A stretch of 64,000 nucleotides of DNA from Ctenosaura bakeri (lineage: Eukaryota; Chordata; Lepidosauria; Squamata; Iguanidae), in the NCBI GenBank assembly GCA_948474755.1, contig CAOLHI010000155.1:186001-250000 (forward strand). The letters run 5' to 3'. The translations under genes were made by a program, and so were the position numbers. Below, one piece after another: positions 1 through 11,531 of this stretch. The notes under the pieces were generated by a model. The model searched no databases, had not been told where the DNA came from, and saw nothing but the letters and a program-made list of their open reading frames with translations. The stretch's first letter is position 1. The number at the start of each line of letters is the position of its first letter.

Positions 1-167
1 GAAGTCATTCAGTTCAGCGGTAATGATCCCAGCATGGAAATAATCAATGTGCTTGCACGCTCCTTCCTCATCTCCTCTTTCATGCTCCATTTCAGCAAGT
101 TTCTTTCCCCAGGATCAAAGTACATATTATGTTATGAGTATGAAGACTAATCAAGGCCTAGCATCCC
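1..167. other. Unassigned AT-rich sequence
   Basis: I see no open frame, repeat family or RNA motif here. It leads directly into the tetranucleotide array that follows. Confidence 0.4.
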
Positions 168-219
168 TGGATGGATGGATGGATGGATGGGTGGATAGGT
201 AGATAGATAGGTAGGTAGG

Positions 220-262
<43 letters not shown>

Positions 263-263
263 G
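168..263. repeat. Compound GGAT / GATA tetranucleotide microsatellite
   Basis: About 20 near-perfect tetramers are present, first GGAT, then GGTA/GATA variants, then an unbroken run of ATAG units. The purest part is at the right end, which suggests the most recent slippage happened there. GATA arrays are common in reptile genomes. No role is inferred. Confidence 0.95.
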
Positions 264-1890
264 ATGACAAGGTTGCTAGTCCTTCATTATCTTTCCTTAG
301 TTGTATTATATGTATGACTTAGAGATAGACAGATATCCCTTTACAATCATTTGAACACATAAATCAGATAAGAAGGAAGACAAAACGTTTGCATCAGCTC
401 AGTGTTTGATGCCAACAGTTCTCAAATGATAAAATGAGCAACCACAATTGCATCTCAACAATTTATTTCACAACTGACCTTGACACGATTAGCATGTTAT
501 TTGCACTCATGGCAAAAGTGAGGAGAAAAGAAGAAATTTCTATATCAACTAAAAAAAGTCATCAGCCATCCCCGCAGAGAAACAGGGCACATTATATAGT
601 GATTTGTGTGAAAGTATGTCGGAAAGAGTTGCTCAGCTGCCTCCGTTTCAGATGTTAAAAATCTACTTGCACTCTAATGTTGCTGCAGTTGTATAGAATC
701 CTTAAAACTCAGGAGGAACCCCAATTTCTTAAATAAAAACCAAAGAATGAGTAAAGGGAGTTCAGAAAACCAGGTATTCCCTAAACATAGCCTTGCTGTT
801 TATTCCCACAGCCTCTCTGCTTGCAAATCAACAGCCACAGACATGTTCAACATGCTGCAGACCACATACACAGTCAGCTCCACTAATTCTTCCGTCATTT
901 GAACTTGCCATTCTGTCTGCCTGCCCACTAAAAACACACCTAGCAACAACAGCTGTAATGAATATTCTATGGTCCTTAAGAACAAGTATACACGAAAGCT
1001 TTTAAATTGCAAAATAAAAGGGTACAATGCAGTGGGGGGGGAACACATGCAGTATGAAATCTTCAGCACAACAAGCTCACAATGATCTAATGCAGCCATT
1101 CTCAATGGGAACCATACAGACTCCAAGGAGTCCACAACACATTTGAAGGGGGGGTCACAAACTGAAAACTGTGAGAAGGGAAACCCAAAGGATTTATGGG
1201 GTCCCTGGTAAACTGTTAAAATACCCAAGCAGCAATTTTAATTGGAGTCAATAATTTTCTTCTTATTTATCATCCTTGCAACACACCGTTTGATAGTTTC
1301 CTTGACAAAATCCAAGAACAGAACTGATATTGCAACAAGGAATCATCTCCAATTGACATCGTTTAATTTGGAGCCCAATATCATGAAACTTGCGGAAAAA
1401 ACACTGAACTCATATTACACCTGCTCACATTGTATCAAGACATGTTAGGCCTGACCACTGTTTAATTTCATATAGTCTTTTTAAAAGTTTTGTCCAGTAT
1501 GTTGGAATATTCACGTTTTCTTGAATAATAAATAATAAATATTTCAATAATAATAAATTATTTTCTGTCTATCTATTCATTACATATGCCTGTGTGATAG
1601 AGGGGAAGAGCTCCTAAGGTACATATTATCGAGATCTCTCTCCCTCCCTCTCTGTCTCCCCCGCCCCCGTGTTTGTGTGTGTGTGCATGTGTGTGTGTTT
1701 TAAGGGCAGGCCACTTTGGTATTATTTGCAATGGTGACCTTCTCAATATTTTGGCATTTGAAGTGATATCAATGTTACCACAAGACAAGGATACTGATCT
1801 TCTTTCTTACTTAATAATAAATTTGGGCAAATCTGTCCTCTGCTGACATTTGTAAATTTCACTTCTTTATTTTAACACTTATGCCTGTTC
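264..1890. other. Mostly unassigned sequence; possible hAT terminus near 1093 and CT/GT low complexity near 1640-1700
   Basis: Only short open frames with no recognisable protein occur. Around 1093 the string CAGCCATTCTCAA resembles the CAGTGGTTCTCAA terminus of hAT/Charlie-type elements, and a G-run with a GGGTCACAA block follows near 1147. No second terminus was found, so this is only a hint. Pyrimidine-rich then (GT)n low-complexity sequence lies at about 1640-1700. An AAT-rich stretch at about 1525-1560 could be an old LINE tail. Confidence 0.35.
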
Positions 1891-2008
1891 TATTCAATTA
1901 AGGAAGCCACAGCCCTGAGTTTGCAAGACCTGAGCAGGGATGTTGAAGGGACGGTTGCCATAAGTTGAAGATGAATAGATGGCAAATTACAAGAACGACA
2001 ACAACAAA
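1891..2008 (+). mobile_element. RTE/BovB LINE 3' end
   Basis: The segment carries the AAGGAAGCCACAGCCCTGAG block, the CAAGACCTGAGCAGGG block, a degenerate CGCCATAAGTCGGAAG-like region and an ACAACAACAA tail, in that order. This matches the last codons of the squamate BovB second open frame plus its short 3' UTR. The copy is severely 5'-truncated, as is usual for target-primed reverse transcription. The same block recurs at 32.4 kb and 39.0 kb, which supports the assignment. It is non-functional. Confidence 0.8.
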
Positions 2009-2154
2009 GCAACCAGTTCTGTTTCAACATTAATCTTTAAAAAGTAATTTGTTGCTGTTTTCCAGAAGCAATTGGCAACTTCTGAGAGTAAGGGAAATAT
2101 TTCTTCCCCTGTAGTGGAGAATGCTGTACCCCAATCCAGCCACCCAATATCTCC

Positions 2155-2312
2155 AAATATGAAAAATTGTTGCCATATGCCTTCAAGTGGTTTCCAGCTT
2201 ATGGCAACCCTAAAGCAAACCTATCATACAGTTTTCTTGGTAAAGAGTTGTTCAGAGAAGTTTTGCCTTTGACTTTCTCTGAGGCTGAGGGAGAAGGCAC
2301 ACAACAACAATA
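2155..2312 (-). mobile_element. Sauria-type SINE, tail half, minus strand
   Basis: Read on the plus strand it runs GCCTTCAAGTGGTTTCC, CTTATGGCAACCCTAA, CCTATCATACAGTTTTC, then a CTGAGGCTGAG block. This is the reverse complement of the central and BovB-like tail parts of the Sauria SINE. The tRNA-like head is missing. At the right border GGCACACAACAACAA, a tail motif in the opposite orientation, directly follows the truncated body. That suggests a rearranged or chimeric copy. Confidence 0.65.
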
Positions 2313-4637
2313 AATACATAAATATGTTATTTCACTTGTTATTTCCAAGCTCTCATTCTAAACTGCAGACCGTAGTGTGTGAAACCTAACAGATAGCTAG
2401 GTCACAATCTGCACAGGAGACCAAAACATGAAGGATGACATCTCTGAATAAAAGTGGGCAAATGACAAGTTCTTCAAGCATCCCTAAGTGAAACTGAAAC
2501 AGAACATTATTCCCTCTGTTTCTAATGTTTAGTATAATCATTTCTGGGATCAGAATGAAGCCACCCATATGCAAGAGTTAAGTAAGTAAGGTGAATCCTG
2601 AGAATTGTAGAATTACAGAAACTGTCTCCCCCTGCCCTGCAGGAAAACCAATCAGTTTGCTCAATTTTTTTTTAAAAAAATGAAACAGCAGTAGCAGCTG
2701 GCTTCCATGTCAGTGGATTGGCAAAGCTTTTCAAGTTTTAGTCTGAAGTTTAAAAGAGTCACCCAAGTCACTGATTCATATTCCCCAAAGAAGTTCAGTA
2801 TTTTGGCTAGCTCTATTAAACTTTGGATTAAAACCAAGAGTGGGTTCACAGTACATTGACACGGGCACCACTCACAAACTAGTGGTGCCCATGTCAGGGT
2901 AGCCTCAGGGAAGAGGAAGGAAAGCAAATGAGGTAGCCAGAAACCTAAACAGGGAGCCTCCTCACTACAAAATTGTGTTGCAGCTGTACTGTTTAATTCT
3001 GATAATGCATGTTTCAAGATGTATCTCAGACCCTCGTAGGTTAGCACTTTGCTATCCATTTTCTTTCATTTTGCTAAGTAGGTTACATGCAGCATGAGGT
3101 AGATGACATATGTTGAAACAAATCTGAAGTTACATGACAGCAGAAATTCTCTGTGGCAACATTTCACAGAAATGAAACATGAGCTAAAACATAATATATC
3201 TCAAAAAAGAGAGAAAGAGAGACAGAGGGAGACTTATTTCTTGCTGCTAAAACAAATGAAGAATTGGAAGGTAGATGTTTTAGATTTCTGGAGCTGTAAG
3301 TTTTATTTTGATTTCATATGCAGTCCCCCATGATCTAGTTTGGTTTAGTTACAGCACTGCAGTCATTTGTTTATCCTGGTTGCCAAACAGTTTTCTGCCA
3401 ACGCACTATACATGAGCTTCAGCTGAAAGATTCCCCAGTTGCTACCCAAATGAGGAAAGAAGGATTTAATCAGTCCTGCACTCATTAAAACAGGGATTAC
3501 TGCAAAATTTACCCGCATAATCTGTCATTCCCAGAAAGCTTAGCTTAGACCACCATCAACACTATTTTAATTATGTTTTAGATTGATGGTGTTTGGAGCT
3601 ATATGTTTCCTAAGCTGAATTAATGTACAACGTTATATTCTCTAATGTTTTTGTACACACAGCTTCCTTGAAAAAAAGGAAAGAAAAAAGAAAAAAATGA
3701 CAAGTAAGTTTATGAAAAATGATATATATTCTATCTTCCAGTGCTTTTCAATGCCTTAAAGTACTACCTATTTTTATAACGTGTGAAAGACACACAAGAT
3801 TTTGTATTCTGCAGATATGCAGTGAATGTAGTGCACGATCTTGATTAAACTATGAAACTGTAGATTTTCAGGTTAGTAATGAAGCTGAATGTTCAGAGAA
3901 TCTCATCATAGCTGAAAAAAGCCAGACAATATTAATAAACTAACGGTTTGCAGGCAGAATGGAAAAAATTTTTCCATAATAGGAGTGGGCAAATCTCTTA
4001 CAGTCACTTTTGTCTATTCTCAGTTTTTCACTGTTCAGTTCATTCAGTGTTTTTCTGATCACATGAAAATTTATGAACATTTTCTTGAACACTTTCAAAA
4101 AAGTATATTCACTGTTTGTCCATCCCCTAACTAGTACTGAAATAATGTAAAACAGAGCAGAATTACCATGCTGTGGTGAACAGCATGGAAAGATCCTAGT
4201 TAATAAAACATTCTGTCTCTCTATGAATGAAATACTCAATAGCTGTCTTAAACTATTTAGATTTCATTTTCCATGATCCTACATTTTTGTAATAGTTGGT
4301 TTTTCACACATTAAGAAGATTTTTTAAACAGTCATCATCAGCTCCTTGGTTAATAGATCTTCCCTTGGTGTCTGAAATACACAGATTTCATACTAGAGTA
4401 TCCGAACTGCAAAAATCCATCAACAGTGCAATTATTGCCTTGTTACACTCTCTCTCTACTCTTCTCCTATATAATCCTCCAACCACAGCTTCTGCTTCAG
4501 TAAAAAAATCAGCATACGATAGAGATTCACAAAGGTGTGTTATTAAGAAAGTAAAATAGGATTTACTTTCTAAGGTATCATTTTGCAGAGGATTATGGTT
4601 ACCATTATCCTTGCACAATGTCATCATGGGCATTGTG
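2313..4637. other. Unassigned sequence with a conspicuous hairpin and purine tracts
   Basis: No convincing gene is present. A 132-residue minus-strand frame at 2661-3059 has no recognisable domain. At 2698 the phrase TGGCTTCCATGTCAGTGG begins a block that resembles segments at 9643 and 36207 and may be an unnamed dispersed repeat. It contains a 16-bp inverted repeat at 2857-2896. A GA-rich tract lies near 3205-3235 and an A-rich tract near 3670-3700. Confidence 0.35.
2857..2896. repeat. Inverted repeat, 16-bp arms, 8-bp loop
   Basis: The left arm TGACACGGGCACCACT (2857-2872) and right arm AGTGGTGCCCATGTCA (2881-2896) pair at 15 of 16 positions around the loop CACAAACT. It lies in the possible dispersed repeat that begins near 2698. 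It may be the core of a palindromic transposon remnant. I see no independent evidence that it is transcribed. Confidence 0.8.
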
Positions 4638-4639
4638 CA

Positions 4640-4657
4640 ATGTGTGTGTGTGTGTGT
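4640..4657. repeat. (TG)9 microsatellite
   Basis: This is a short pure TG run. Confidence 0.9.
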
Positions 4658-4673
4658 CATATATGCCTCAGAA

Positions 4674-4732
4674 CTTGGAAAAGTTACTTCTGTGGACTAC
4701 TGTTCCCAGGATTTCCCTGCCAGCACAGCCAC
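4674..4732. repeat. Fragment of palindromic 'GGACTACTGTTCCCAG' dispersed repeat
   Basis: The phrases AAAAGTTACTTCTGTGGACTAC, split here as AAAAGTTACTTC and TGTGGACTAC, then TTCCCAGGATTTCCCTGCCAGCA, split as TTCCCAGGATTTCC and CTGCCAGCA, resemble one arm of a widespread lizard element. Other arms of similar repeats appear near 17.97 kb, 31.35 kb and 48.0 kb. Only one arm is recognisable here. Confidence 0.4.
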
Positions 4733-4959
4733 ATATGCACCAACTCTTATTATGTGTGAAGAAAACTGAAACCTGGCTGGTAGTTCTTCATTAAAACTGA
4801 AACTCAGATTTTTCAAAGCAAAGCACTCAAAGCCCTTTGCATAGATGGATGATTAAGAATGTAACTTATCACTTACTTTTTTTCCATAGGAAGTGATGAA
4901 TAATTGTAGCAATGTTCATCCTACAGCAAGAAATTCTTAGAAATCAATGCAGTTTTTGA
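4733..4959. other. Unassigned sequence
   Basis: I recognise nothing in this short spacer. Confidence 0.35.
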
Positions 4960-5212
4960 AGTCTGTTTGCAATTTGGAATTTATTTGTGTACATTTCACT
5001 GGTGGTTGTTTTGCATAGAAAACAGTATTTTCTATGCAGAAAAAAGCATTTGATGCACAGAAAATAATATTCTGTGAAGAAATATCTTCTGCATCGCAAA
5101 AGCTGTTTCCTGAACAAAAAAATGCTGTTTTCTATGCAAATCAATGATGTGCAGATTTTGTACAGATTAGGTCTTCAAATTCTTTTGTGCAATATTGTGT
5201 AGAAAACGTTGA
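4960..5212. repeat. GCAGAAAA-rich dispersed repeat, copy 1
   Basis: The block is built from repeated short motifs such as TTTTCTATGCAGAAAA, ATGCACAGAAAATA and TGTGCAGATTTTGTACAG, many of them self-complementary. The same vocabulary, with AATAAGTCCTGAATT phrases, recurs at 5.66, 13.7-13.97, 31.7-32.1 and 45.4-45.8 kb, so this is a repeat family and not chance low complexity. Other copies end in CATCTCTA or CACCCCTA, which suggests a DNA transposon terminus. Confidence 0.6.
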
Positions 5213-5654
5213 CCAGGATTCATTAAGGCAATTACAAATATATAACCTGGAGTTAAGTATTTGTAACTGGTTCATATTCATAATTCACTAGTTTAGGGAC
5301 TATTTAGGACCATGAAAGTCCCCCAGTCCCTGCTTTCCAGGCAGCAGCTGGTGCAAGTGACAGAGATCTGTTCCTCTATTGATCAGAAAGCAGTAGACTG
5401 ATATTCCGTCCCACCTGTCCCACAAGATATCTCTCGTACAAGGGGGAATTGAGACAGGGACCCTGCTTTTGAGTGTCATAATGGAGATTGCTTATGGGAA
5501 GGGGTTAGAACAACAGCCACCTGTTTCCCAATTGACAGGGGAACAGACCCCTGTCACGGCAGCACCTGATTCCCTTAAATGGGAAGTGAGGGTAGGCCAA
5601 AAGATACAACTAAGCTATGTAACTAAGGTGGTTATGAAGCTAAGTGGGTAATAC
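5213..5654. other. Unassigned spacer between two GCAGAAAA-repeat blocks
   Basis: I recognise no family here. The two flanking blocks might be halves of one element split by this segment, but I found no target duplication to show that. A 60-residue open frame at 5469-5651 has no recognisable protein. Confidence 0.35.
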
Positions 5655-5872
5655 AGAATCACAGCCATTTTTTTCTGCACAAAAATGTTGCTGTATTAAA
5701 AATGCTATTTTCTTCAGCAAACAACCATGCTTGAATTTTGAACATAATAAGTCCTGAATTTTGAAGAGTATCATGGCCCAGGATTCTTCTTATGGGGTTT
5801 CTTAACAGTTGAAAGTTATGTCTTTTGGGACTTTTTTTTTCCAAATATTTTTTATTCTTCTTTCCACCCCTA
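5655..5872. repeat. GCAGAAAA-rich dispersed repeat, copy 2
   Basis: It contains TTCTGCACAAAAATG, the phrase AATAAGTCCTGAATTTTG, then GATTCTTCTTATGGGGTTTC, and ends TTTCCACCCCTA. The same order (AATAAGTCC, then GATTCTTCTTAT..GGGTT, then an AAATATTTT run, then TTTCCATCTCTA) occurs in the 31.7-32.1 kb copy, so the right end is probably a true element boundary. Confidence 0.65.
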
Positions 5873-6004
5873 TGGGTAAATCAGTCAGTTTTATTTCAAT
5901 CTATAGTCGAATTTTCTGAAATTGTTATTTCAAGCTGTTCATGATGAAATATATGAAAAATGGATCAAATGATTGGTCACAACTTGTTTCACTAGCTAGA
6001 GTGA

Positions 6005-6206
6005 GGCCATCTCCACACTACTCTATTACAGTGATATTATTCCACTTTCAACATCCTATGAAATCCTGGGGTTTGCATTTTAGGTAGAGGCATTTAGAAT
6101 TCACAGCCAGAGAGCTCTTTGGCCTCAGCAAATGACAAATCCCAGAATTCCACAGCATGTCGAAAGTTCAAGAATAGCACTATAACAGTATAGTGCAGAA
6201 ATGGCC
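6005..6206. mobile_element. 202-bp palindromic MITE, GGCC termini (copy 1)
   Basis: The element is almost one long inverted repeat. The left half reads GGCCATCTCCACACTAC, then TTATTCCACTTTCAACATCC, then GGGGTTTGC. The right half returns the complements, ending ATAGTGCAGAAATGGCC. It is flanked by TGA on both sides (6002-6004 and 6207-6209), a candidate 3-bp target duplication. Copies of the same length lie at 25.8 and 50.5 kb. With 3-bp duplications it fits a PIF/Harbinger-like non-autonomous element, but the superfamily is inferred. Confidence 0.8.
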
Positions 6207-7984
6207 TGAGTCTCGACATACAAAACTTTAGTCTTGATCCAGTTAGAGCCAGCAATTCTTGGTGAATGGTAAGTTAACTGTTGTGCAAATCCCATCAGTT
6301 TAGTGAATCTATTCTACTTGTAACTAGCAGGTAAGAAGTCCAGTTCTATTTAATATAAACCTATTTCTATTTAATATAAGCAAAGTTAGGCAAGATGGTG
6401 CATAAGAATGAAGGGGGAAGAGCACCGGAAAGAAAAGACTTGATTTGTTTACTTTTCCCTATTTATTTTGGCACTTTTTGACAGCACAGCCTATCCTTTC
6501 AATCTTGGACCCAACTAGGGACTGGAACAACTTTGCATGGAACTGGATCTCCTAGCTGTAAAGTAATAATTAACTAAAAGAACAAAATAATTATTGTATG
6601 GGTATTGACAAACTAATTAAAAGACTTGTAATTTATAAACACACAATATAATTAATTCTAGATCAAAGCATTACATTTTAAGACTAGGAACTATTTTGCT
6701 CAATGAACAATAATTTGTAGAAAGGGCTTTGGTAGCTGGGTAGTTTAAATCCATACCAACCACATTACATTGTTTGCTCTAGAACAGCATAACCAGCATG
6801 GAAATTACACTCACTCACTTACCTCAAAGCTCTCTTTAGTAGAACTAAAGTATATCACCTATTTTAAAAAGGGACTAAAATATCTCAGGAATTTTTTAAA
6901 AAGAAAGAAAGAAAAGCCTTACTCAAAGCTTAGCACTTAAGACAGTACATAAATTATGCTCATAGTTGAAGTAGTGCATTTTGTCCATGACACAGTTTCA
7001 CCAAACATCAATGGATTAGAAAATGTGGATAATTCCTTCACTTGCTCTCTGCATAATGCATCATTTACTCTCACTTTTCTCTTTCTGGCTTTTGATAAAT
7101 GGTGAGTGTAAGCTCTTGAATAATTTAGCCTCCCTTGTAAGGGTCTGGAATAACAAAATTGTACTCAACTTAAGCTGATCTTCTGTGTCCTTTCAGAGAG
7201 TGGAGTGATAGGAAAGAGCCAGTATATTTCTTACGACTTTTCAGAAAGCCGTCAAGTGCTCACATTCAGATGGTGTGTGCCTGTGTGGTATATAAAATTC
7301 CCACTTTGTTCCCCTTTTCCTGTTTGGGCAAAAAAACAGGGAAAGAGGTAACAGTCGGTAAAGGAGAATTACAAAAGATAAGGATCCTGATTCCCCCATA
7401 ACTCAAAACATTAATCAAGGGCACCATGAAGGTTTTCACAATAAATGTGAAATTGATCAGAAACTGCTACATTGATAAATTTTAGTGGAACTTAAAGGCT
7501 TGTGCAGAAATAAGACCCATAGTTATATGGAAATAAATACAAATAAGTATGTGTACTTTTTGAAGCCTTAAGTGGTTCATGGTGCTGAGATGTGGTAGTT
7601 AAACACGCAGCCATTTAAAACAAAATCAGTTGTAAGCAAATTCACACACTCATTTCAGGAACAACTGAATACAGGCAATTTATGTTCTGATTATGCAATC
7701 AAATAGTTGTAAGAGGTCTTATTAAGTAATCAAATTATAAGTTTTTAGACACCTAGAAACCTCAGGTAGAAAAAAATCTGCACAGAGTGGACACACAAAT
7801 AGAAATGTCTGATATGAAATCCAGATGAGATGAAGTTAATTTCTTGACCTTTCCACCAAGCACTGGAAAAGACATACTAGCACAAATGATACCATTATAT
7901 CATCATATAAATTAATTATTTATTGCCATCTATACAATACTACTAAAGCTATTAAAACTCAGGTTATTCTCTGATATAAGACTG
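6207..7984. other. Unassigned AT-rich sequence
   Basis: I find no long open frame, known repeat or RNA motif. Repeated short TTTAATATAA motifs occur near 6345-6380. An A/G-rich run at about 6895-6915 is low complexity. Confidence 0.35.
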
Positions 7985-8290
7985 CCAGTCTCTTGAGAAG
8001 TTTCCGAAGATCCTTCTTTCCCTCCCACCACCCTCACAGGTACATCTAGTATGTACATGAGAGAAAGGGCTTTCTTGGTGGTTACTCCCAGGCTGTGGTA
8101 CCCTCTGCCTAGAGAAGAAACACTCCAGGGTGTACTTCCGTGAGCAGGCAAAAACTCTTTTTTGTTTCAACAAGACATTGGGAATTCACTGCTCATTTGG
8201 AAAATGCTTTTCATAAAATGTTCTATAATCTGTATTTGTTTCTTTTTGATGGATATGCTTTTACATTTTTAAATTCTATGTATTCTGCTA
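7985..8290 (+). mobile_element. L2-type LINE, C-terminal coding fragment
   Basis: In the plus direction the translation near 8050-8110 reads SSMYMRERAFLVVTPRLWYPL, which fits the 'RAFSVVAPxLWNxLP' signature near the end of the L2/CR1-clade second open frame. It is followed by a lysine/phenylalanine-rich stretch (QAKTLFCFNKTLG). Frames are broken, so this is a fossil. Open frames on the opposite strand here are shadows. Confidence 0.6.
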
Positions 8291-8294
8291 TATT

Positions 8295-8385
8295 ATGTTA
8301 TTAGGGAATTCATGTCCCACCTCTCAGACAAAAAGGCTTCTAGAAGAGCTTGTTACAAATGTTTTTTTTTTTACATTTCCTTGCC
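8295..8385 (-). mobile_element. L2-type LINE 3' tail, minus strand
   Basis: The plus-strand text GTCCCACCTCTCAGACAAAAAGGC.. (in part GTCCCACCTCTCAGACAAAA) followed by GCTTGTTACAAAT is the reverse complement of the usual L2 3' UTR phrase about a region near ATTTGTAAGC...GGTGGGAC. It lies next to a plus-strand L2 piece, so two insertions meet here. Confidence 0.45.
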
Positions 8386-8500
8386 CACAGACTTAAAATC
8401 TAAATAAGATAGGAAAAACAAAGAAAAGGGGATGCCAATGTGGGAGAGGATGAAGTCCAGTATACACTGTCTACTTCTCTCTCCTCACAAGCCACAGTAG
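8386..8500. other. Unassigned spacer
   Basis: Nothing recognised beyond A-rich sequence. Confidence 0.35.
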
Positions 8501-8625
8501 TGGCAGCTGGGATGGAGGGAGAGCCTTTCATAAGTTGTATATTTTTAAACTTTGTAAGCTGTTTTGAGCCCCAGGGCTGGAAAAATAAAGAAGGATTTAA
8601 GTAAAGGAAATAATAAAAAAGATGT
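8501..8625 (+). mobile_element. L2-type LINE 3' tail
   Basis: TTTAAACTTTGTAAGCTG, GAGCCCCAGGGCTGG and an AATAAAGAAGG tail reproduce the ordinary 3' UTR of lizard L2 elements. It is only the terminal part and non-coding. It could be the tail of the coding fragment at 7985, separated by the minus-strand L2 insertion. Confidence 0.65.
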
Positions 8626-8629
8626 TAAT

Positions 8630-8808
8630 CTTGTTATTGTTCTAGTATGCTTTCACGTCATTTTTTACTTGCCTTAAGGAAAATTTATCCGGGAGTTTTC
8701 TGAGAGTTGAGGGTATGTGATGCACCCAAAGTCACTTAAATGGGGAACTGAATCCTGATTTCCAGAGCTGTAGTCCAATGCTCAGACCACTACACCATGC
8801 TGGCTAGT
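8630..8808 (-). mobile_element. Sauria-type SINE, minus strand, internally shortened
   Basis: The reverse complement starts with the tRNA-like head: AGCCAGCATGGTGTAGTGGT (box A region) and a decayed box B (ATTCAGTTCCCC). It then passes to a shortened body (GGGTGCATCACATACC) and the tail region. The plus strand shows the head complement ACTACACCATGCTGGCT at the right end. The body is about 70 bp shorter than the 31.4-kb copy. An internal deletion of the same kind is seen at 15.0 kb. Confidence 0.7.
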
Positions 8809-8999
8809 TGCATATAATTATTTTGAATAGCTGAAGTTGCCTCAGCTTTACATTTCATTGGGGCAAGAACACATTTGGATCCCTGGGTCAGTTTTAGGAG
8901 GAAAGACTGAACACATTTGTGTTAGTGAGCTTGGTCTTGAATATGGTGGTAGATAAAAGCAGGTCTTTGACTCTTGCTAGGTCAACACACCAAAAAATC
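8809..8999. other. Unassigned sequence
   Basis: No recognisable feature. Confidence 0.35.
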
Positions 9000-9002
9000 A
9001 TT

Positions 9003-9035
<33 letters not shown>

Positions 9036-9036
9036 G
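9000..9036. repeat. (ATC)n microsatellite
   Basis: Twelve or so near-perfect ATC units end at a CGG. A similar array abuts a 5S-derived SINE at 62.2 kb, but no SINE was seen here. Confidence 0.95.
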
Positions 9037-9423
9037 GTAGTACACAAATAATGACATCACTGGACGCCCTCTTCAGTGTTCACTTTTTGCTCTGAATTAA
9101 GTTGCAATTTTTACAGTATCTGGAAAGGAAAAATTCTCTGAGGGAATATGTTGTCATGAGTGATCTATGCTGCAATTTTATTATCTTAGTTTTACAATCT
9201 ACCAAGTATCACTGACTGGAGTTTTGGACCATCAATGATTCAGAGTCTATCAACAATCTAGGAATCAGTAAAATATCAATCAGTGAATAATGTAACACAC
9301 TGCAAGTGGTGCCACTTTTTCTAATTCCGCTATTGTGATTCTACCTATAGTGATTTAATTCACATGTTTTGTCAGCCTATTTGGAATTGTTTCCAGAGGA
9401 GGAGCAGGGGGCGGACAGTGAAG
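9037..9423. other. Unassigned sequence
   Basis: No gene or repeat family recognised. Confidence 0.35.
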
Positions 9424-9600
9424 ATTTATAACTTTATTTATGTGCTGTCTTTTCCCCAAAACTGGACTCATGTTGGCTTACAAATTAAAACAAATGCAAC
9501 ACTGAGAGAGAGAGAAAGAAAATAAAAATACAAAAGATCAATTAGAATTAAATTAGAATTAAACTATTAACATTCCCCCCCTCAAAAAAAACATTTAAAA
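9424..9600 (-). mobile_element. L2-type LINE 3' tail, minus strand
   Basis: The plus strand reads TTTATTTATGTGCTGTCTTTTCC, here cited as TTTATTTATGTGCTGTC, then CAAAACTGGACTCATG and TTGGCTTACAAATTAAAAC. This is the reverse complement of the common lizard L2 tail with its ATAAATAAA end. Confidence 0.65.
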
Positions 9601-11439
9601 CAATGTAATCATATTAGCATGTCTGTATGTGTTCAGTGGTAGCTTCCATATCACTGAAGTGCTGAACCCATTCTGGGTTTTAGTCTAAATCATGAAGGAC
9701 CTATGCAAGATGTTGGGGGATGATTTCAGCGTCTTAGATGGTTCCTTTAAAGTCTAGACTGAAGTCCATAGCATGACCCCATTGATTTGGAAACCACTAC
9801 TTAATGTTCTTTGGCTGACATGCTGTAAGTGGCATATGGAGATCTAAGGTACCCTTAGGCCATCTATTTATGGTTGTTGCAGAGGCTGGTGTTCCCTTAG
9901 TCCCTCCTCAATGATCAGTCTCCTTAGACTTACCAAGAACTCTCATCTGGTCACTTCCAGGATTTTTTTTTCATGGACCAGTACAATCTACATGGATTTG
10001 GGTGGTCATGATGAAAATAGTCCTTCTGTATCTACCCCTCTAGAGTGAATGTACAGGACACTGGTTGTGGGGAGTCTTTTTTCTTGAGCTATGTGTGTTG
10101 TTTTTATTTTTAATCTTCATTATTATGTTTTTTAAACAATTCTATACTTTGAAAATGAATAATATTATTAAAAATGCAATTTTAATATAGTCTTTATCTT
10201 CTTTTAACCTTGTTGTATGGTCCTTTGGGTCCCAAGTCAGAAGAAAGGTGGTTTATTGATCAATCAATCAAATAAATAAATAACTAATAAGTAGAAAACC
10301 CAAGTGTGGACTCCTACTGAAAAACTGGAAAATTAACTACAAAAACAACTCATTTGTATGATTCTACAATTTCTTTAGTTTTCAAAAAGCAATTATCATG
10401 AATGGATATTCAGAAGAATTCATTCTCTCTCTCTAAATGAAAACATTGGTGGAAACAAAACTATTTGCTTGCCTGCAAAATGTGCAATATTTGCCCACCC
10501 ACCTGTTTATTTCCCACAGCATTTCAAAATGGTAATACAGTGTTCACGTAGTGTCATTTTGTTTGCAGGGCATCCACAGACACAAAACAGCTCTTGTACT
10601 TGGCTATAATTACAAAACCATAACACTTTAATAGAATGGTAATCAATATCACAGTTGGATTTTGAAACTATCTACTTCTCTTTTGAAAGCAAGACAGCAT
10701 TAAAAATGCAGCTTCAGGATAATAATATCACTGCAGCATCATAACATTTTTAATCAAAAGTAATAAATTGCTAATCACAGCAAGATCTTCTCCTGGAAGT
10801 TTCAAAATGATTAATATATTTAAAATCAGGAGTTCATAATAAGAAACCTGAAAATGCCACCCAAATCTAGAGCATATTGGGTTGGTTGCCTCACTATTAT
10901 ATTTCAAATTCCTTCCTGTTGCAACTTTGTAAGCTTCACTGAGTTTAAACACGTGTGTGCACTCGCAAACATGGACATACAAGACAAGCTGTGCTGGATT
11001 AGGCCATTGCACATGTAATGTCAATCAGATGCCTTTTGAGAACGCCACAAATGGGACTATTATTCCTAGAAAGTGGTATTCTACAATATTTGGCCGTCAT
11101 ACTTGGAGTTTGCATAGTTGCTGAACCATCTCTAGAAGCCATGGGTAAATCTAGCTAAAGCGGGTTGCTTGGGTAATTTCACTTACATTGTTTTTCTGAA
11201 TTTTGATTTGGTAAGGATGTCTAAGGCATGATCCATTCAAAGCTTTCACCTGTGTTGCTGCTGGCTAACATCCATATACCTTAAATGTAATTCCATTATC
11301 ATGGCTGGCACTAACATACCCTAAGATACAGCAAGTAAAAATGTCCTCAAACCATTTACAGTAGGAGCTGAGGATTCTCTAGAGACCCAGCCACCATCAG
11401 CTGGGACATAATTCTCTTAAATCTGGGATTTCCCCAATT
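9601..11439. other. Unassigned sequence, possible unnamed repeat at 9640-9800
   Basis: The segment beginning GGTAGCTTCCATATCACTG at about 9640 resembles blocks at 2698 and 36207 and carries a TTTTAGTCTA phrase like them. Short A/T low-complexity tails occur near 10250-10290. Open frames such as 10728-11024 (minus) are not convincing. The rest is unassigned. Confidence 0.3.
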
Positions 11440-11531
11440 TTCTGGGATGAATGAAAAACCCTACATGGACTCCCTGTGACAACTCTGCAGACCCCCCATG
11501 GGTCTGTGGACCCCAGGTTAAGAACCACTGG
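11440..11531. mobile_element. hAT-type element terminus
   Basis: The block ends CCCCAGGTTAAGAACCACTG, which is the inverted form of the CAGTGGTTCTTAACCTGGGG terminus of hAT/Charlie-type transposons. An internal hairpin GACCCCCCATGGGTCTGTGG leads into it. The left end was not located, so the start is approximate. Confidence 0.5.

Noticed and set aside
2661..3059. 132-codon minus-strand frame as a gene
   Set aside because: No recognisable domain, and it spans a hairpin inside a possible dispersed repeat.
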